A stretch of DNA of 64,000 nucleotides, taken from the NCBI RefSeq assembly GCF_000426845.1, contig NZ_AUGD01000009.1:1-64000 (forward strand). Reading direction: 5' to 3'. Below the pieces are notes generated by a model. It searched no databases. It was given only the letters and a program-made list of their open reading frames with translations, and was not told the DNA's origin. This document shows, piece by piece, positions 50,393 through 59,468 of this stretch; the stretch's first letter is position 1, and each line of letters begins with the position of its first letter. The translations under genes were made by a program, and so were the position numbers. Origin of the DNA: Bradyrhizobium sp. in8p8. GTDB lineage: Bacteria > Pseudomonadota > Alphaproteobacteria > Rhizobiales > Xanthobacteraceae.

Positions 50393-51565
50393 TCAGGACG
50401 TGGCAGCCACCGGACCGGGCCGGGTCAGGACCACCAGGATCAGCGCCAGCACGACGAAACCGACGGCGACGAAGCCGAGCGTGTGCAGGAGCTCGCGGGC
50501 AAACAGCAGGCCACCGACGGCGGAGCCGACCGCCTGGCCGATATAGAGGACCGAGGTATTGAGCGCGACGGTCGCCGATGCCAGCGGCGGCGCCGCTGCG
50601 ACCAGTCGCACCTGCTGCATCGAATTGGTGGAAGCGAAGCCTAGTCCCCAGGTCGCGACCGCGACCGCCATCAAGACGAGCGAGCCTGCGCTCACCGCCC
50701 AGCCCGCGATCCCGGCAAGCAGCAGCCAGGTGAACAGCAACGAGGTGCGATAAGGCCCCGAGGTGTCGACGATGCGGGTGGCGAGGACGACGCCAAGGAA
50801 TCCGCAGACACCGTAAAGCGCAAACACCATGCCGATCGCATCGGCACCGGCTCCAGTGAGCTTGTTGAGCAACGGGCCCATGTAGGTGAACACGACGAAC
50901 TGCCCCGACATCTGCAGCATCGTGATCGCGAGCAGAAGCAAGATCGTCCTGCTCCGCCCGACTGCGGCCCACGTCTTCAGATCGACCGGTGCACCCTTCA
51001 GGCCCGCCGGAAGACGCAGCAGCAACAGCAGCAAGCTGATGCAGCCGAGCGCGCCGATGCCACCATAGGCCGCTCGCCAGCCATAGCGGCTGGCGATGAA
51101 GGTGATCAGCGGCAAACCAAGGGCGGCAGCCAGCGACCAGCCGAGGAAAATGTACGCAATGGTGCTGCCACGCCGTTCGGCCGGCACGATCAGCGCTGCC
51201 GTGCCTGCGGCCTGCGGCGTGTAGAGCGCGCCGACCGCGAGCATTGCGAGGCGGATGATAAGGAGGCTGGCGTAGTGGGGGGCGAAGGCCGAAGCGAGAT
51301 TGCCGAAGGCAAGCACCGCAAGCGTTGTTGCGAGCAGCGTCCGCCGTTCGATGCGGCTGGTGAGCCAGGCCGTCAGCGGCGATCCGATGCACAGCGTCAC
51401 CGCTCCGAACGTGATCAGGAGTCCAGCCGCATGGATGCTGACCTCCAGTCCCGTCGCCAATTCCGGCAGCATGCCTGCCGGCGCCAGCACGGAGCAGCCG
51501 GTGACGAGATTGCCGAGCATCAGGGCGGTCGGGGCGAAACGTCCGGCTGCGGGAGCTCTTTCCAT
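50393..51565 (-). CDS. MFS transporter
   Basis: A 390-residue transporter with 12 hydrophobic segments of the drug:proton antiporter (DHA1-like) type. Motif A region reads GSPLTAWLTSRIERRTLLAT; later segments are LIIRLAMLAVGALYTPQAAG and FLGVVLATRIVDTSG. The ATG at 51565 lies at a run of symmetric ATGCA-type sequences (ATGCAAATGCATGTACAT), possibly a binding site. It is divergent from thrS. An efflux role is inferred from the family. Confidence 0.88.
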   Translation of the reverse strand: MERAPAAGRFAPTALMLGNLVTGCSVLAPAGMLPELATGLEVSIHAAGLLITFGAVTLCIGSPLTAWLTSRIERRTLLATTLAVLAFGNLASAFAPHYASLLIIRLAMLAVGALYTPQAAGTAALIVPAERRGSTIAYIFLGWSLAAALGLPLITFIASRYGWRAAYGGIGALGCISLLLLLLRLPAGLKGAPVDLKTWAAVGRSRTILLLLAITMLQMSGQFVVFTYMGPLLNKLTGAGADAIGMVFALYGVCGFLGVVLATRIVDTSGPYRTSLLFTWLLLAGIAGWAVSAGSLVLMAVAVATWGLGFASTNSMQQVRLVAAAPPLASATVALNTSVLYIGQAVGSAVGGLLFARELLHTLGFVAVGFVVLALILVVLTRPGPVAATS

Positions 51566-51751
51566 GCAAATGCATGTACATCAGGCTTGCGGCCAATTGA
51601 AGGGCGCTGTCCGAAATAGTTGGTGCAAGGTCCCGGGTTTTGGCCGTCACTTTCTTGGAATTGCCGGATTGCGCGGACCGAATCGCCTGATATATCGCTC
51701 TTTCCCGCTTACCTGCGCTCGTTCGCAGGAGTGAGCCTCAGGAGAAAAGCA

Positions 51752-53794
51752 ATGACCGACCAGCCCAAATCCGAGTCCGGCTTCCAGTACAGTCTCTCCA
51801 ATCTCAAACCCGTGACTCCCGCTCCCAAGGTCACCCTCACCTTCCCCGACGGCGCCCAACGCCAGTTCGACAAGGGCATCACGGGCCTCGATATCGCCAA
51901 GGGCATCTCGCCGTCGCTGGCCAAGCGCACGGTTGCGATGGCGCTCGACGGCGCGCTCGCCGATCTCAACGATCCGATCGAGACCGACGCCAAGATCGAA
52001 CTCGTCAATCGCGACGATCCGCGCGCGCTCGAATTGATCCGCCACGACTGCGCGCACGTGCTGGCGGAAGCCGTGCAGACGCTGTGGCCGGGCACTCAGG
52101 TCACCATCGGTCCCGTGATCGAGAACGGTTTCTACTACGACTTCTTCCGGAACGAGCCGTTCACGCCAGAAGACTTCGCAGCCATCGAGAAGAAGATGCG
52201 CGAGATCATCGCGCGCGACAAGCCCTTCACGAAAGAGGTCTGGGATCGCGAAAAAACCAAGCAGGTGTTCCGCGACAAGGGCGAGGCATTCAAGGTCGAA
52301 CTGGTCGATGCCATTCCCGGCAGCGAGCCGATCAAGATCTACTACCAGGGCGACTGGTTCGACCTGTGCCGCGGCCCGCACATGACCTCGACCGGCAAGG
52401 TCGGAAATGCCTTCAAGCTGATGAAGGTCGCCGGCGCCTATTGGCGCGGCGATTCCAACAATCCGATGCTGACCCGCATCTACGGCACGGCTTTCGCCAA
52501 GCAGGAGGATCTCGACGCTTACCTCAAGCAGATCGAGGAAGCCGAAAAGCGCGACCATCGCAAGCTCGGACGCGAGCTCGACCTCTTCCACTTCCAGGAG
52601 GAAGGTCCGGGCGTCGTGTTCTGGCATCCGAAGGGCTGGACCGTCTTCCAGCAGTTGATCGCCTATATGCGTCGCCGCCTGACCGGCGACTACAACGAGG
52701 TCAACGCGCCGCAGATCCTCGACAAGGTGCTGTGGGAGACCTCGGGCCATTGGGGCTGGTACCGCGAGAACATGTTCGCGGCGCAATCGGCCGGCGACGA
52801 AGCCGAGGACAAACGCTGGTTTGCGCTCAAGCCGATGAACTGCCCGGGTCACGTCCAGATCTTCAAGCACGGCCTGAAGAGCTATCGCGACCTGCCGCTG
52901 CGCCTCGCCGAGTTCGGCGTGGTGCATCGCTACGAGCCTTCCGGCGCCATGCACGGCCTGATGCGCGTGCGCGGCTTCACCCAAGACGATGCGCATATCT
53001 TCTGCACGGAGGATCAGCTCGCCGAAGAGTGCCTGAAGATCAACGACCTGATCCTGTCGACCTACGCGGATTTCGGCTTCACCGGCGATCTCACGGTGAA
53101 GCTCTCGACCCGGCCGGAGAAGCGCGTCGGGACCGATGCGATGTGGGATCACGCCGAGCGCGTGATGGCTACCGTGCTGCGCGAGATCCAGTCGCAGAAC
53201 AATCACATCAAGACCGAAATCAATCCCGGCGAAGGCGCCTTCTACGGGCCCAAGTTCGAATATGTGCTGCGCGATGCCATCGGTCGCGACTGGCAGTGCG
53301 GCACCACGCAGGTCGATTTCAACCTGCCGGAGCGGTTCGGCGCCTTCTACATCGACCATGACGGCGGCAAGAAGCCGCCGGTGATGGTGCACCGGGCGAT
53401 CTGCGGCTCGATGGAACGCTATATCGGCATCCTGATCGAGCACTATGCCGGCAACTTCCCGCTCTGGCTCTCGCCGGTGCAGGCGGTGGTCACGACCATC
53501 ACCTCGGAAGGCGACGAGTACGCCAAGGTGGTGATGGAGCAGGCACGGCGCGCCGGGCTCCGGGTCGAGATCGACCTGCGCAATGAAAAGATCAACTACA
53601 AGGTCCGCGAACACTCGCTGGCCAAGATCCCGGCGCTGCTCGTGGTCGGAAAGAAGGAAGCCGAGACGCACTCGGTCTCGGTCCGCCGCCTCGGCAGCGA
53701 CGGCCAGAAGGTGATGACGACGGCGGAGGCGATCGCCGCCCTCGTGGACGAGGCGACCCCGCCGGATGTCCGGCGGGCACGCGGCGGCGTCTGA
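51752..53794 (+). CDS. thrS: Threonyl-tRNA synthetase
   Basis: A 680-residue class II synthetase charging tRNA-Thr. Domain order: TGS domain (VTLTFPDGAQRQFDKGITGL), second additional/editing domain (DDPRALELIRHDCAHVLAEAV, and the Cys/His site of EDLCRGPHM type), catalytic core with class II motifs (NEVNAPQILDKVLWETSGHW, MNCPGHVQIF, VHRAICGSMERYIGIL) and an anticodon-binding domain. AGGAGAAAAGC precedes the ATG at 51752. Complete and standard length. A tRNA-Thr lies in the window at 28276. Confidence 0.97.
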   Translation: MTDQPKSESGFQYSLSNLKPVTPAPKVTLTFPDGAQRQFDKGITGLDIAKGISPSLAKRTVAMALDGALADLNDPIETDAKIELVNRDDPRALELIRHDCAHVLAEAVQTLWPGTQVTIGPVIENGFYYDFFRNEPFTPEDFAAIEKKMREIIARDKPFTKEVWDREKTKQVFRDKGEAFKVELVDAIPGSEPIKIYYQGDWFDLCRGPHMTSTGKVGNAFKLMKVAGAYWRGDSNNPMLTRIYGTAFAKQEDLDAYLKQIEEAEKRDHRKLGRELDLFHFQEEGPGVVFWHPKGWTVFQQLIAYMRRRLTGDYNEVNAPQILDKVLWETSGHWGWYRENMFAAQSAGDEAEDKRWFALKPMNCPGHVQIFKHGLKSYRDLPLRLAEFGVVHRYEPSGAMHGLMRVRGFTQDDAHIFCTEDQLAEECLKINDLILSTYADFGFTGDLTVKLSTRPEKRVGTDAMWDHAERVMATVLREIQSQNNHIKTEINPGEGAFYGPKFEYVLRDAIGRDWQCGTTQVDFNLPERFGAFYIDHDGGKKPPVMVHRAICGSMERYIGILIEHYAGNFPLWLSPVQAVVTTITSEGDEYAKVVMEQARRAGLRVEIDLRNEKINYKVREHSLAKIPALLVVGKKEAETHSVSVRRLGSDGQKVMTTAEAIAALVDEATPPDVRRARGGV

Positions 53795-53887
53795 TCCTTG
53801 AAACCCATCTAAATTCGCTTCCGGTTGCGGGCGTGCGTGCTTATCTCGGAGTGGCACGCCCGACGACCAGCCGAAGAGGATATCGCA

Positions 53888-54451
53888 GTGCCCGACGCCA
53901 TCGAACTCCTGAAGACCCGCCGCTCCGTCAAGCCGCGCGAAATGACCGGGCCCGGTCCCTCGCCGGCCGAGCTCGAGACGATCCTCACCATCGGCGCGCG
54001 CGTACCCGACCACGGCAAGCTCGCGCCCTGGCGCTTCATCATCTTCGAGGGCGACGCCCGCCAGCGCGCCGGCGAGGTGATCGCAAGGGTCTTTGCGCGA
54101 AAGAACCCGGGCGCGCCGGAGGCCGACATCGAGACCGAGCGCAAGCGGCTCATGGACGCGCCGCTCGTCATCGGCATCGTGAGCTTCACCAAGCCGCATC
54201 CGAAGGTGCCGGCGTTCGAGCAGGAATTGTCGGCGGGTGCCAGCGCCATGAACATCGTCACGGCCGCCAGCGCGCTCGGCTACGGCGCATGCTGGCTGAC
54301 CGGCTGGTTCGCCTTCGATCGCGACGTGCTTGATGGGCTCGGCCTCAAGCCTGACGAGAAGCTCGCCGGCCTCGTCCATATCGGCACGCCGACGAAACCG
54401 AGCGAGGACCGACCGCGACCGTTCCTTTCCGAAATTGTGACGCGGTTTTAG
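53888..54451 (+). CDS. Nitroreductase family protein (YdjA-like)
   Basis: A 187-residue flavin protein. The N-terminal MPDAIELLKTRRSVKPREMT (FMN-binding RRS motif), ILTIGARVPDHGKLAPWRFI and TAASALGYGACWLTGWFAFD are typical for short nitroreductases. It uses FMN and NAD(P)H to reduce nitro compounds or quinones; the physiological role is unknown. The GTG at 53888 has GAGGA eight bases upstream. It follows thrS by 93 bases. Confidence 0.9.
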   Translation: MPDAIELLKTRRSVKPREMTGPGPSPAELETILTIGARVPDHGKLAPWRFIIFEGDARQRAGEVIARVFARKNPGAPEADIETERKRLMDAPLVIGIVSFTKPHPKVPAFEQELSAGASAMNIVTAASALGYGACWLTGWFAFDRDVLDGLGLKPDEKLAGLVHIGTPTKPSEDRPRPFLSEIVTRF

Positions 54452-54514
54452 TCCAGGGCTTGTTGACGCCCGAAAGGTTGTGCGGCTTTGATCCCGGCGT
54501 GGGAGGAAGCCCGG

Positions 54515-55783
54515 ATGCGACGGCGTGAATTTCTTGTCGGCGGCGCGATGCTCGCCGGCGCGATCGCGCCAAGCCGCGCTGTCGATAGTCCCGCCCCCTC
54601 GCCCGACGGGCTCGACCGTATCACCGCGTATTTCGACAACGAGGTGGGAAGCGGCCGACTCCCCGGCGCGGTGATCCTGATCCAGCAGCACGGCGAGCCG
54701 GTCTATCTGAAGAGCTTCGGCGTGCGCGACACCAGGACCGGCCTCGCCATGACGCCGGACACGATCTTCGCCATCCACTCCATGACCAAGCCGATCACGT
54801 GCCTCGGCGCGATGATGTTGATCGACGAGGGCAAGCTTGCGCTCACCGACCCCGTCTCGAAATACATCCCGCTCTTTGCCGACACCAAGGTGGGTCTCGA
54901 GCTCACCGAGCCGGACGGCAAGCTGAAGCTTGGCCTCGTCCCCCTGGTCCGTCCCGTCACCATCGAGGATCTGCTTCGGCATACTTCGGGCATCACCTAC
55001 GATTATATCGGAGCCGAATGGATCGAGCAGGCCTACAAGACGGCCGACATCTTCGAAAATCCCCTCGACAACCGGGTATTCGCCGATCGAATCGCCAAGC
55101 TGCCGCTGGCGCGGCAGCCGGGAACGCTGTGGCGCTACGGCCATTCGACCGACGTGCTCGGCCGCGTCATTGAGATCATCTCGGGCCAGACGCTTTATCA
55201 GTTTCTGAAACAACGCATCTTCGACCCGCTGGGCATGAACAGCACCAACTTCGTGCTCGCAACCGAGGATGAGCTGGCGCGGATGGCGCGTCCGCTGCCG
55301 AACGATTACATCCTGCTCGCCGGCGAGCGCGAACGCCTCGACCATCCCGACTGGCAATCCGGAGGCGGCGGCCTGCTCTCGACCATCACCGACTATCAGC
55401 GCTTTTCACAGATGCTGCTCAACGGCGGCGCCTTCGCGGGCAGGCGCTATCTCAGCCCGGCCGCGTTCAAGGCGATGACGACCGATCACATCGGGCCGGG
55501 CTCCGGCGTCGGACGCGACTATTTCTACTTCCCCGGGGACGGTTTCGGCTATGGCTATGGCCTTGCCGTGCGGACCGATCCCGGCAACGCCAAACCGCCG
55601 CCGCCCGGCTCGCTCGGCGAGCTGAAATGGGACTCAGGCAGCGGCACCTATTTCGGCGTCGATCCCAAGCTCGACATGGTCTATCTGATGATGCAGCAGA
55701 CCCAGAACGAGCGCGGCCGCATCACTCCCGCGTTCAAGGCGCTGGTCTACGATTGCTACCCGCCCCCACTACGCCGCCCGTGA
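54515..55783 (+). CDS. Beta-lactamase-fold serine hydrolase (class C type), Tat-like signal
   Basis: A 422-residue protein with a twin-arginine-like signal (MRRREFLVGGAMLAGAIAPS). SxxK is S89-M-T-K92 (AIHSMTKPIT). The second motif region reads WRYGHSTDVLG where class C has Tyr-Ala-Asn, so the motif is altered; later KWDSGSGTYFGVD is the third motif region. It belongs to the esterase/D-aminopeptidase-like branch rather than antibiotic-hydrolysing enzymes. GGGAGGAAGC precedes the ATG at 54515. It overlaps the convergent GGDEF-EAL gene by 15 bases. Confidence 0.85.
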   Translation: MRRREFLVGGAMLAGAIAPSRAVDSPAPSPDGLDRITAYFDNEVGSGRLPGAVILIQQHGEPVYLKSFGVRDTRTGLAMTPDTIFAIHSMTKPITCLGAMMLIDEGKLALTDPVSKYIPLFADTKVGLELTEPDGKLKLGLVPLVRPVTIEDLLRHTSGITYDYIGAEWIEQAYKTADIFENPLDNRVFADRIAKLPLARQPGTLWRYGHSTDVLGRVIEIISGQTLYQFLKQRIFDPLGMNSTNFVLATEDELARMARPLPNDYILLAGERERLDHPDWQSGGGGLLSTITDYQRFSQMLLNGGAFAGRRYLSPAAFKAMTTDHIGPGSGVGRDYFYFPGDGFGYGYGLAVRTDPGNAKPPPPGSLGELKWDSGSGTYFGVDPKLDMVYLMMQQTQNERGRITPAFKALVYDCYPPPLRRP

Positions 55784-58231
55784 GGTGCGCTGACCGAAAT
55801 CAGCCAGTAGCTTCGCGATGTCGGTCGCAGGCCGGGCCGCGCTGAACAGGAACCCCTGCACCTCGTTGCAGCCTTCGGCGCGCAGCCAGTCGAGCTGATC
55901 CTCGGTCTCCACGCCCTCGGCCGTCGTGGTGATGTTGAGACTGCGGCCGAGCCCGGAGATCGCGCGCACGATCGCGCCGCAGTCGGGCCGCTCCGCCAGA
56001 TCCTTGATGAAGGAGCGGTCGATCTTGATCTTGTCGAAGGGAAAGCTTCGGAGATAGCTCAGGCTTGAGTAGCCGGTGCCGAAATCATCCATGGAGATGC
56101 CGACGCCGAGCTCGCGCAGCTGGTGCAGGATCGCGAGATTGGCATCGGTCTCGGCCAGGAAGATCGACTCGGTGATTTCGAGTTCGAGCCGCTTCGGCGA
56201 CAGGCCGGACTGCGCCAAGGCGGAAATCACGACCTGAACCAGGTTGCGGCTGCGGAATTGCGCCGGCGACAGATTGACAGCGACCTTGACGTCGGAAGGC
56301 CACTTGACGGCCTCGGCGCAGGCTTCGCGCAGCACCCACTCCCCGAGCTGGATGATGAGGCCGATGTCCTCGGCAACGGGGATGAACTCAGCCGGCGAGA
56401 TCATACCCTTGTCCGGATGACGCCAACGCAGCAGCGCCTCGAATCCGGAGATGCGGTCGGAGGCGATTGACACCAGCGGCTGGTAGTGCAGCTCGAACTC
56501 GCCATTGGCGAATGCACGGCGCAGATCGAGCTCCATATCGCGGCGCCTCTGCGCCTGAAGATCCATCTCGCGCTCGAAGAAGTGGTGCACGCCACCGCCG
56601 TCGGATTTCGCCCGGTATAGCGCCATGTCGGCATTGCGCATCAACTCTTCCGGCGTGGTGCCATCGCCCGGCGACAGCGCGATGCCGATGCTGGCGCCGA
56701 TCACCATCTCCTGTCCGTCGATATCGTAAGGCGTCTTCACCATGTCGATCAGCAAGGACGCGCAGGCGCTGGCCTCGTTTGGCGAGACGTCGGCGGCCAG
56801 GATCACGGCGAATTCGTCACCGCCGAGCCGCGCCGCGAGATTGGCGCCGCGCACGGCGGTGGTCAGGCGCTCGGCGACCTGCTTCAACAGGCGGTCACCC
56901 ACCGGATGGCCGAAGGAATCGTTGATGTTCTTGAACAGGTCGAGATCGATGTAGAGCACGCCGACCCTTTTTCCCTCCGCCTGATCGAGCGCCTGTTTCA
57001 GGCGCTCCTGGAAATGCTCGCGGTTCGGCAGGTCGGTGAGCCCGTCATGGTGCGCCATGTGGGCAATGCGCGCCTCCGCCTTGCGCCTTTCGGTGATGTC
57101 GACCACCGCCACCAAGTAGCCATCGCGGTCGTCGAAGGCGACGCGGCGGCCGAAAGTGAGCACCTCGATCTCGCTGCCGTCGGCGCGCAAGTGCCGCCAG
57201 TTGCGCGTGGAGTGATAGGCATCGCCGACGCGCTCCAGCGCCGCGGCGTGGCTGTCCCACTCGTCCTCGGGCCAGATCTCGTGCAGCTTCATGCGCAGGA
57301 AGGTGGCGCGGCTATAGCCGTAATGCTGGACTGCGGCGTCGTTCACGCTGAGGAACGCCTTGGTCTCGGCATCGAACACCCACATCGGCATCGGATTGTT
57401 GTCGAACAGCAGGCGGAACGAGGCATCGCGCCGCTTCAGGGCCGTGACATCGGAGATCGTCAGCGAGACCACGTCGGCGAAGGCGGTAGCGCTGAGCCGG
57501 AGGTAGCGTCCCTCGCTCTCGATCTCGAGCTGCTCGCCGCGGTCGCCCGAAACGGCCTTGAGCAGGAAGTTGATGATTTCGGGCGAGCCCAGCAGCGTGC
57601 CGCCCTCGCCGATCCGCCGCCACAGCAAGGGCCCGCTCTCGACCTTCAGGAGCGCGTTTGCACTCTTGTTGTGATGGACGACCTGGAGATCGAGCGGACT
57701 GCCGCCGGCATCACGCAGTGTCACCAGGGAGACCACCGCGTCCTCGGTCGAGGAAAAGATCGCGTCGAGAAGATTGTATTGCGCGCCGCGCTCGTTGACA
57801 TAGGCACCGACCAGCGTGGCGCCCCAGCGGGAGGAGGTCGGCAGCGCCAGCACGTCGTAGGTCCTGACGATTCCGTCGCGCACGCAATGCGCACTCGCCT
57901 GGTGCGGCCGTAACGTCGCAAGCGCGTTCGCCGCCGCTTCCGACAACGCCGTGGCGCAATCGGGCGAAAGCTCGACGACTGGAATGTCCCAGCGCTCCTC
58001 GCCGAGCCATTTTTGCACATAGCGCCCGCTCCGCGACAGCTCGAGCGCGCCGTCGCTCCTGAGCAGCGCGATGTGGTCGGCGAGCCGTCCGAGACTGCCG
58101 AGCATCACGTCCTCGTAGCGCGGCAGCCTTTCGCCGGGCTTCAGCGCCGCGTGCCATTTGCGCTGAAGCACCGGGATGTCGTCAAACATTTCGGCGGCCG
58201 GTTTTCCCGGCATCTTCTTCGCGGCAGTCAT
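55769..58231 (-). CDS. PAS-GGDEF-EAL protein (cyclic-di-GMP turnover)
   Basis: An 820-residue signalling protein. The N-terminal part holds a PAS_5-like domain (VLQRKWHAALKPGERLPRYE), at least one further PAS domain (FRLLFDNNPMPMWVFDAETK) with a PAC region, then a GGDEF domain (HHDGLTDLPNREHFQERLKQ; RLGGDEFAVILA intact) and an EAL domain (GFEALLRWRHPDKGMISPAE, MDDFGTGYSSLSYLRSFPFD). Both enzyme motifs are intact, so the protein may make or break cyclic-di-GMP depending on signal. No membrane segment. A near-match TTAA-N7-TAAA site lies about 45 bases upstream. Confidence 0.93.
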   Translation of the reverse strand: MTAAKKMPGKPAAEMFDDIPVLQRKWHAALKPGERLPRYEDVMLGSLGRLADHIALLRSDGALELSRSGRYVQKWLGEERWDIPVVELSPDCATALSEAAANALATLRPHQASAHCVRDGIVRTYDVLALPTSSRWGATLVGAYVNERGAQYNLLDAIFSSTEDAVVSLVTLRDAGGSPLDLQVVHHNKSANALLKVESGPLLWRRIGEGGTLLGSPEIINFLLKAVSGDRGEQLEIESEGRYLRLSATAFADVVSLTISDVTALKRRDASFRLLFDNNPMPMWVFDAETKAFLSVNDAAVQHYGYSRATFLRMKLHEIWPEDEWDSHAAALERVGDAYHSTRNWRHLRADGSEIEVLTFGRRVAFDDRDGYLVAVVDITERRKAEARIAHMAHHDGLTDLPNREHFQERLKQALDQAEGKRVGVLYIDLDLFKNINDSFGHPVGDRLLKQVAERLTTAVRGANLAARLGGDEFAVILAADVSPNEASACASLLIDMVKTPYDIDGQEMVIGASIGIALSPGDGTTPEELMRNADMALYRAKSDGGGVHHFFEREMDLQAQRRRDMELDLRRAFANGEFELHYQPLVSIASDRISGFEALLRWRHPDKGMISPAEFIPVAEDIGLIIQLGEWVLREACAEAVKWPSDVKVAVNLSPAQFRSRNLVQVVISALAQSGLSPKRLELEITESIFLAETDANLAILHQLRELGVGISMDDFGTGYSSLSYLRSFPFDKIKIDRSFIKDLAERPDCGAIVRAISGLGRSLNITTTAEGVETEDQLDWLRAEGCNEVQGFLFSAARPATDIAKLLADFGQRTSRAA

Positions 58232-58395
58232 TGCAGTCCCCAACGCACTTTGCCGGCGCATCCAATGCAGGCGCGCTTAACGACATGTAAAAGGCGCGCA
58301 GGCGCGGGTTCCATTCGGCGATTATGACAGTTTTAAGTCAGGTGTTGGTTAGTGGGCGTTAGAGATTATGACCGTGATGCGAAGACGATGCTCTC

Positions 58396-58794
58396 GTGTT
58401 CCGGACTCCGTCGAGGCCTGCGTCGCGCAGCATACCGGCAGCCGTCGGTTTCGACGTCGTCTACCACACTGTCGGCGGCAAGGTGCTCGACGCCTCATTC
58501 GAAGCCGTGCGCCGCTTCGGCCATGTGGTGAGCGCGCTCGGCTGGGGCAAGCATGCCCTTGCGCCGCTATCGTTCCGCGCCACCTATTCGGGGGTCTTAC
58601 CCTGCTGCCGCTGCTGTCGGGCGAAGGCCGCGCGCGTCACGGGGAGATCATGATGCAGGCAACGCGCCTCGTAGAGACCAGCAAGCTGGTGCCGCGGCTC
58701 GATCCCAGGCGGTTTTACGCTGGAAAGCGTTGGTGATGCCCATGCGTTGATCCGCGATCATGCCGCGAAGGGCAAGCTGGTCGTCGACATCTGA
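58396..58794 (+). pseudogene. Zinc-type alcohol dehydrogenase/quinone reductase relic
   Basis: A decayed C-terminal part of an MDR enzyme. FDVVYHTVGGKVLDASFEAV then RRFGHVVSALGWGKHALAPL in one frame; a shift, then LLPLLSGEGRARHGEIMMQA and RLVETSKLVPRLDPRRF; another shift, then LESVGDAHALIRDHAAKGKL and a stop at 58794. Two frameshifts and loss of the GroES and Rossmann N-terminal half make it non-functional. It is probably an old gene lost beside the GGDEF-EAL gene. Confidence 0.75.
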
Positions 58795-58887
58795 GCTGAG
58801 GCTGGTTGCCGGGATGAGCGAGACAATATCCGGCGCTTCGCCGACGCCGGCCCGGAATCGCTCAATCGGCTGCGAAGCTGTCCGCTA

Positions 58888-59166
58888 CTAATCCTCGCTG
58901 GACGCCGCAGAGCGGTTGCGCAAGTAGGCTTGCGACAGCAGGAAGAACAACGCACGCTCGCTCTGATATTTGGCGGACGGCCGCGTGCGTTCGAAGCCAT
59001 CGGCAAATATCTTGCCGGACTGGTCGCACACCTGCCATCGCCAGCCAAACCGCTTGCGCCTTGTAAGGATCACTTCGAACATGCCGACCGGCCTGGTCCC
59101 CTGCTCCATGCCGGTCTCGCAGGCGCACATGCCTGCTCCGGCCCCCATTACACGGACGCCAGACAT
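58888..59166 (-). CDS. Small hypothetical protein
   Basis: A 92-residue protein. MSGVRVMGAGAGMCACETGM is followed by MFEVILTRRKRFGWRWQVCD and SGKIFADGFERTRPSAKYQS. The second half is a compact strand-rich region recalling small DUF1508-like folds, and ends in a Ser-rich tail. I recall similar Bradyrhizobium proteins starting with this Gly/Cys-rich segment. The Met at 59082 is an alternative start. No function known. Confidence 0.6.
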   Translation of the reverse strand: MSGVRVMGAGAGMCACETGMEQGTRPVGMFEVILTRRKRFGWRWQVCDQSGKIFADGFERTRPSAKYQSERALFFLLSQAYLRNRSAASSED

Positions 59167-59468
59167 ATAGCCTAGCGGAGTGCAAAGAGAATAAAATTGA
59201 TGATCGGAAATTCGTATCGTGCAGCGGAGCGACGAACTCGCACGATGCGGGAATAAGGTCCCGCCGACGGTGTTTGCGCTGGCCCGAGCGGCAACTTGGC
59301 GACGCCAGCAGCCTTCAGTGAGCTAAAGGATGCGGGCGTACAGCCGTTGCTCACCCGGCATTCATGGCGGACCGGCGCAAACGGTAACCCGGGATGCACT
59401 TTCGTGCGCCAGATGAGAATTGCCGTCCCAGCCGTCACGGCGGCTGCACCCGGCATGGGCGTCGGGCC
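59167..59468. other. Gene-free interval
   Basis: About 300 bases between two minus-strand genes. No frame of coding quality, no RNA gene, no repeat known from elsewhere in the window. An A/T-rich patch (AGAGAATAAAATTGATGATC near 59188) may hold the promoter of the 92-residue gene. Confidence 0.5.

Noticed and set aside
51647..55357. Minus-strand open frame of over 1,200 codons opposite thrS and its neighbours
   Set aside because: It is antisense to three well-supported genes (thrS, nitroreductase, hydrolase) and its His/Arg/Asp/Leu-rich product matches no family; this is the usual artefact of high-GC third positions.
33975..55783. Beta-lactamase-fold genes as antibiotic-resistance genes
   Set aside because: Both resemble esterase/peptidase-like members, one with an altered second motif, and neither has resistance-type context.
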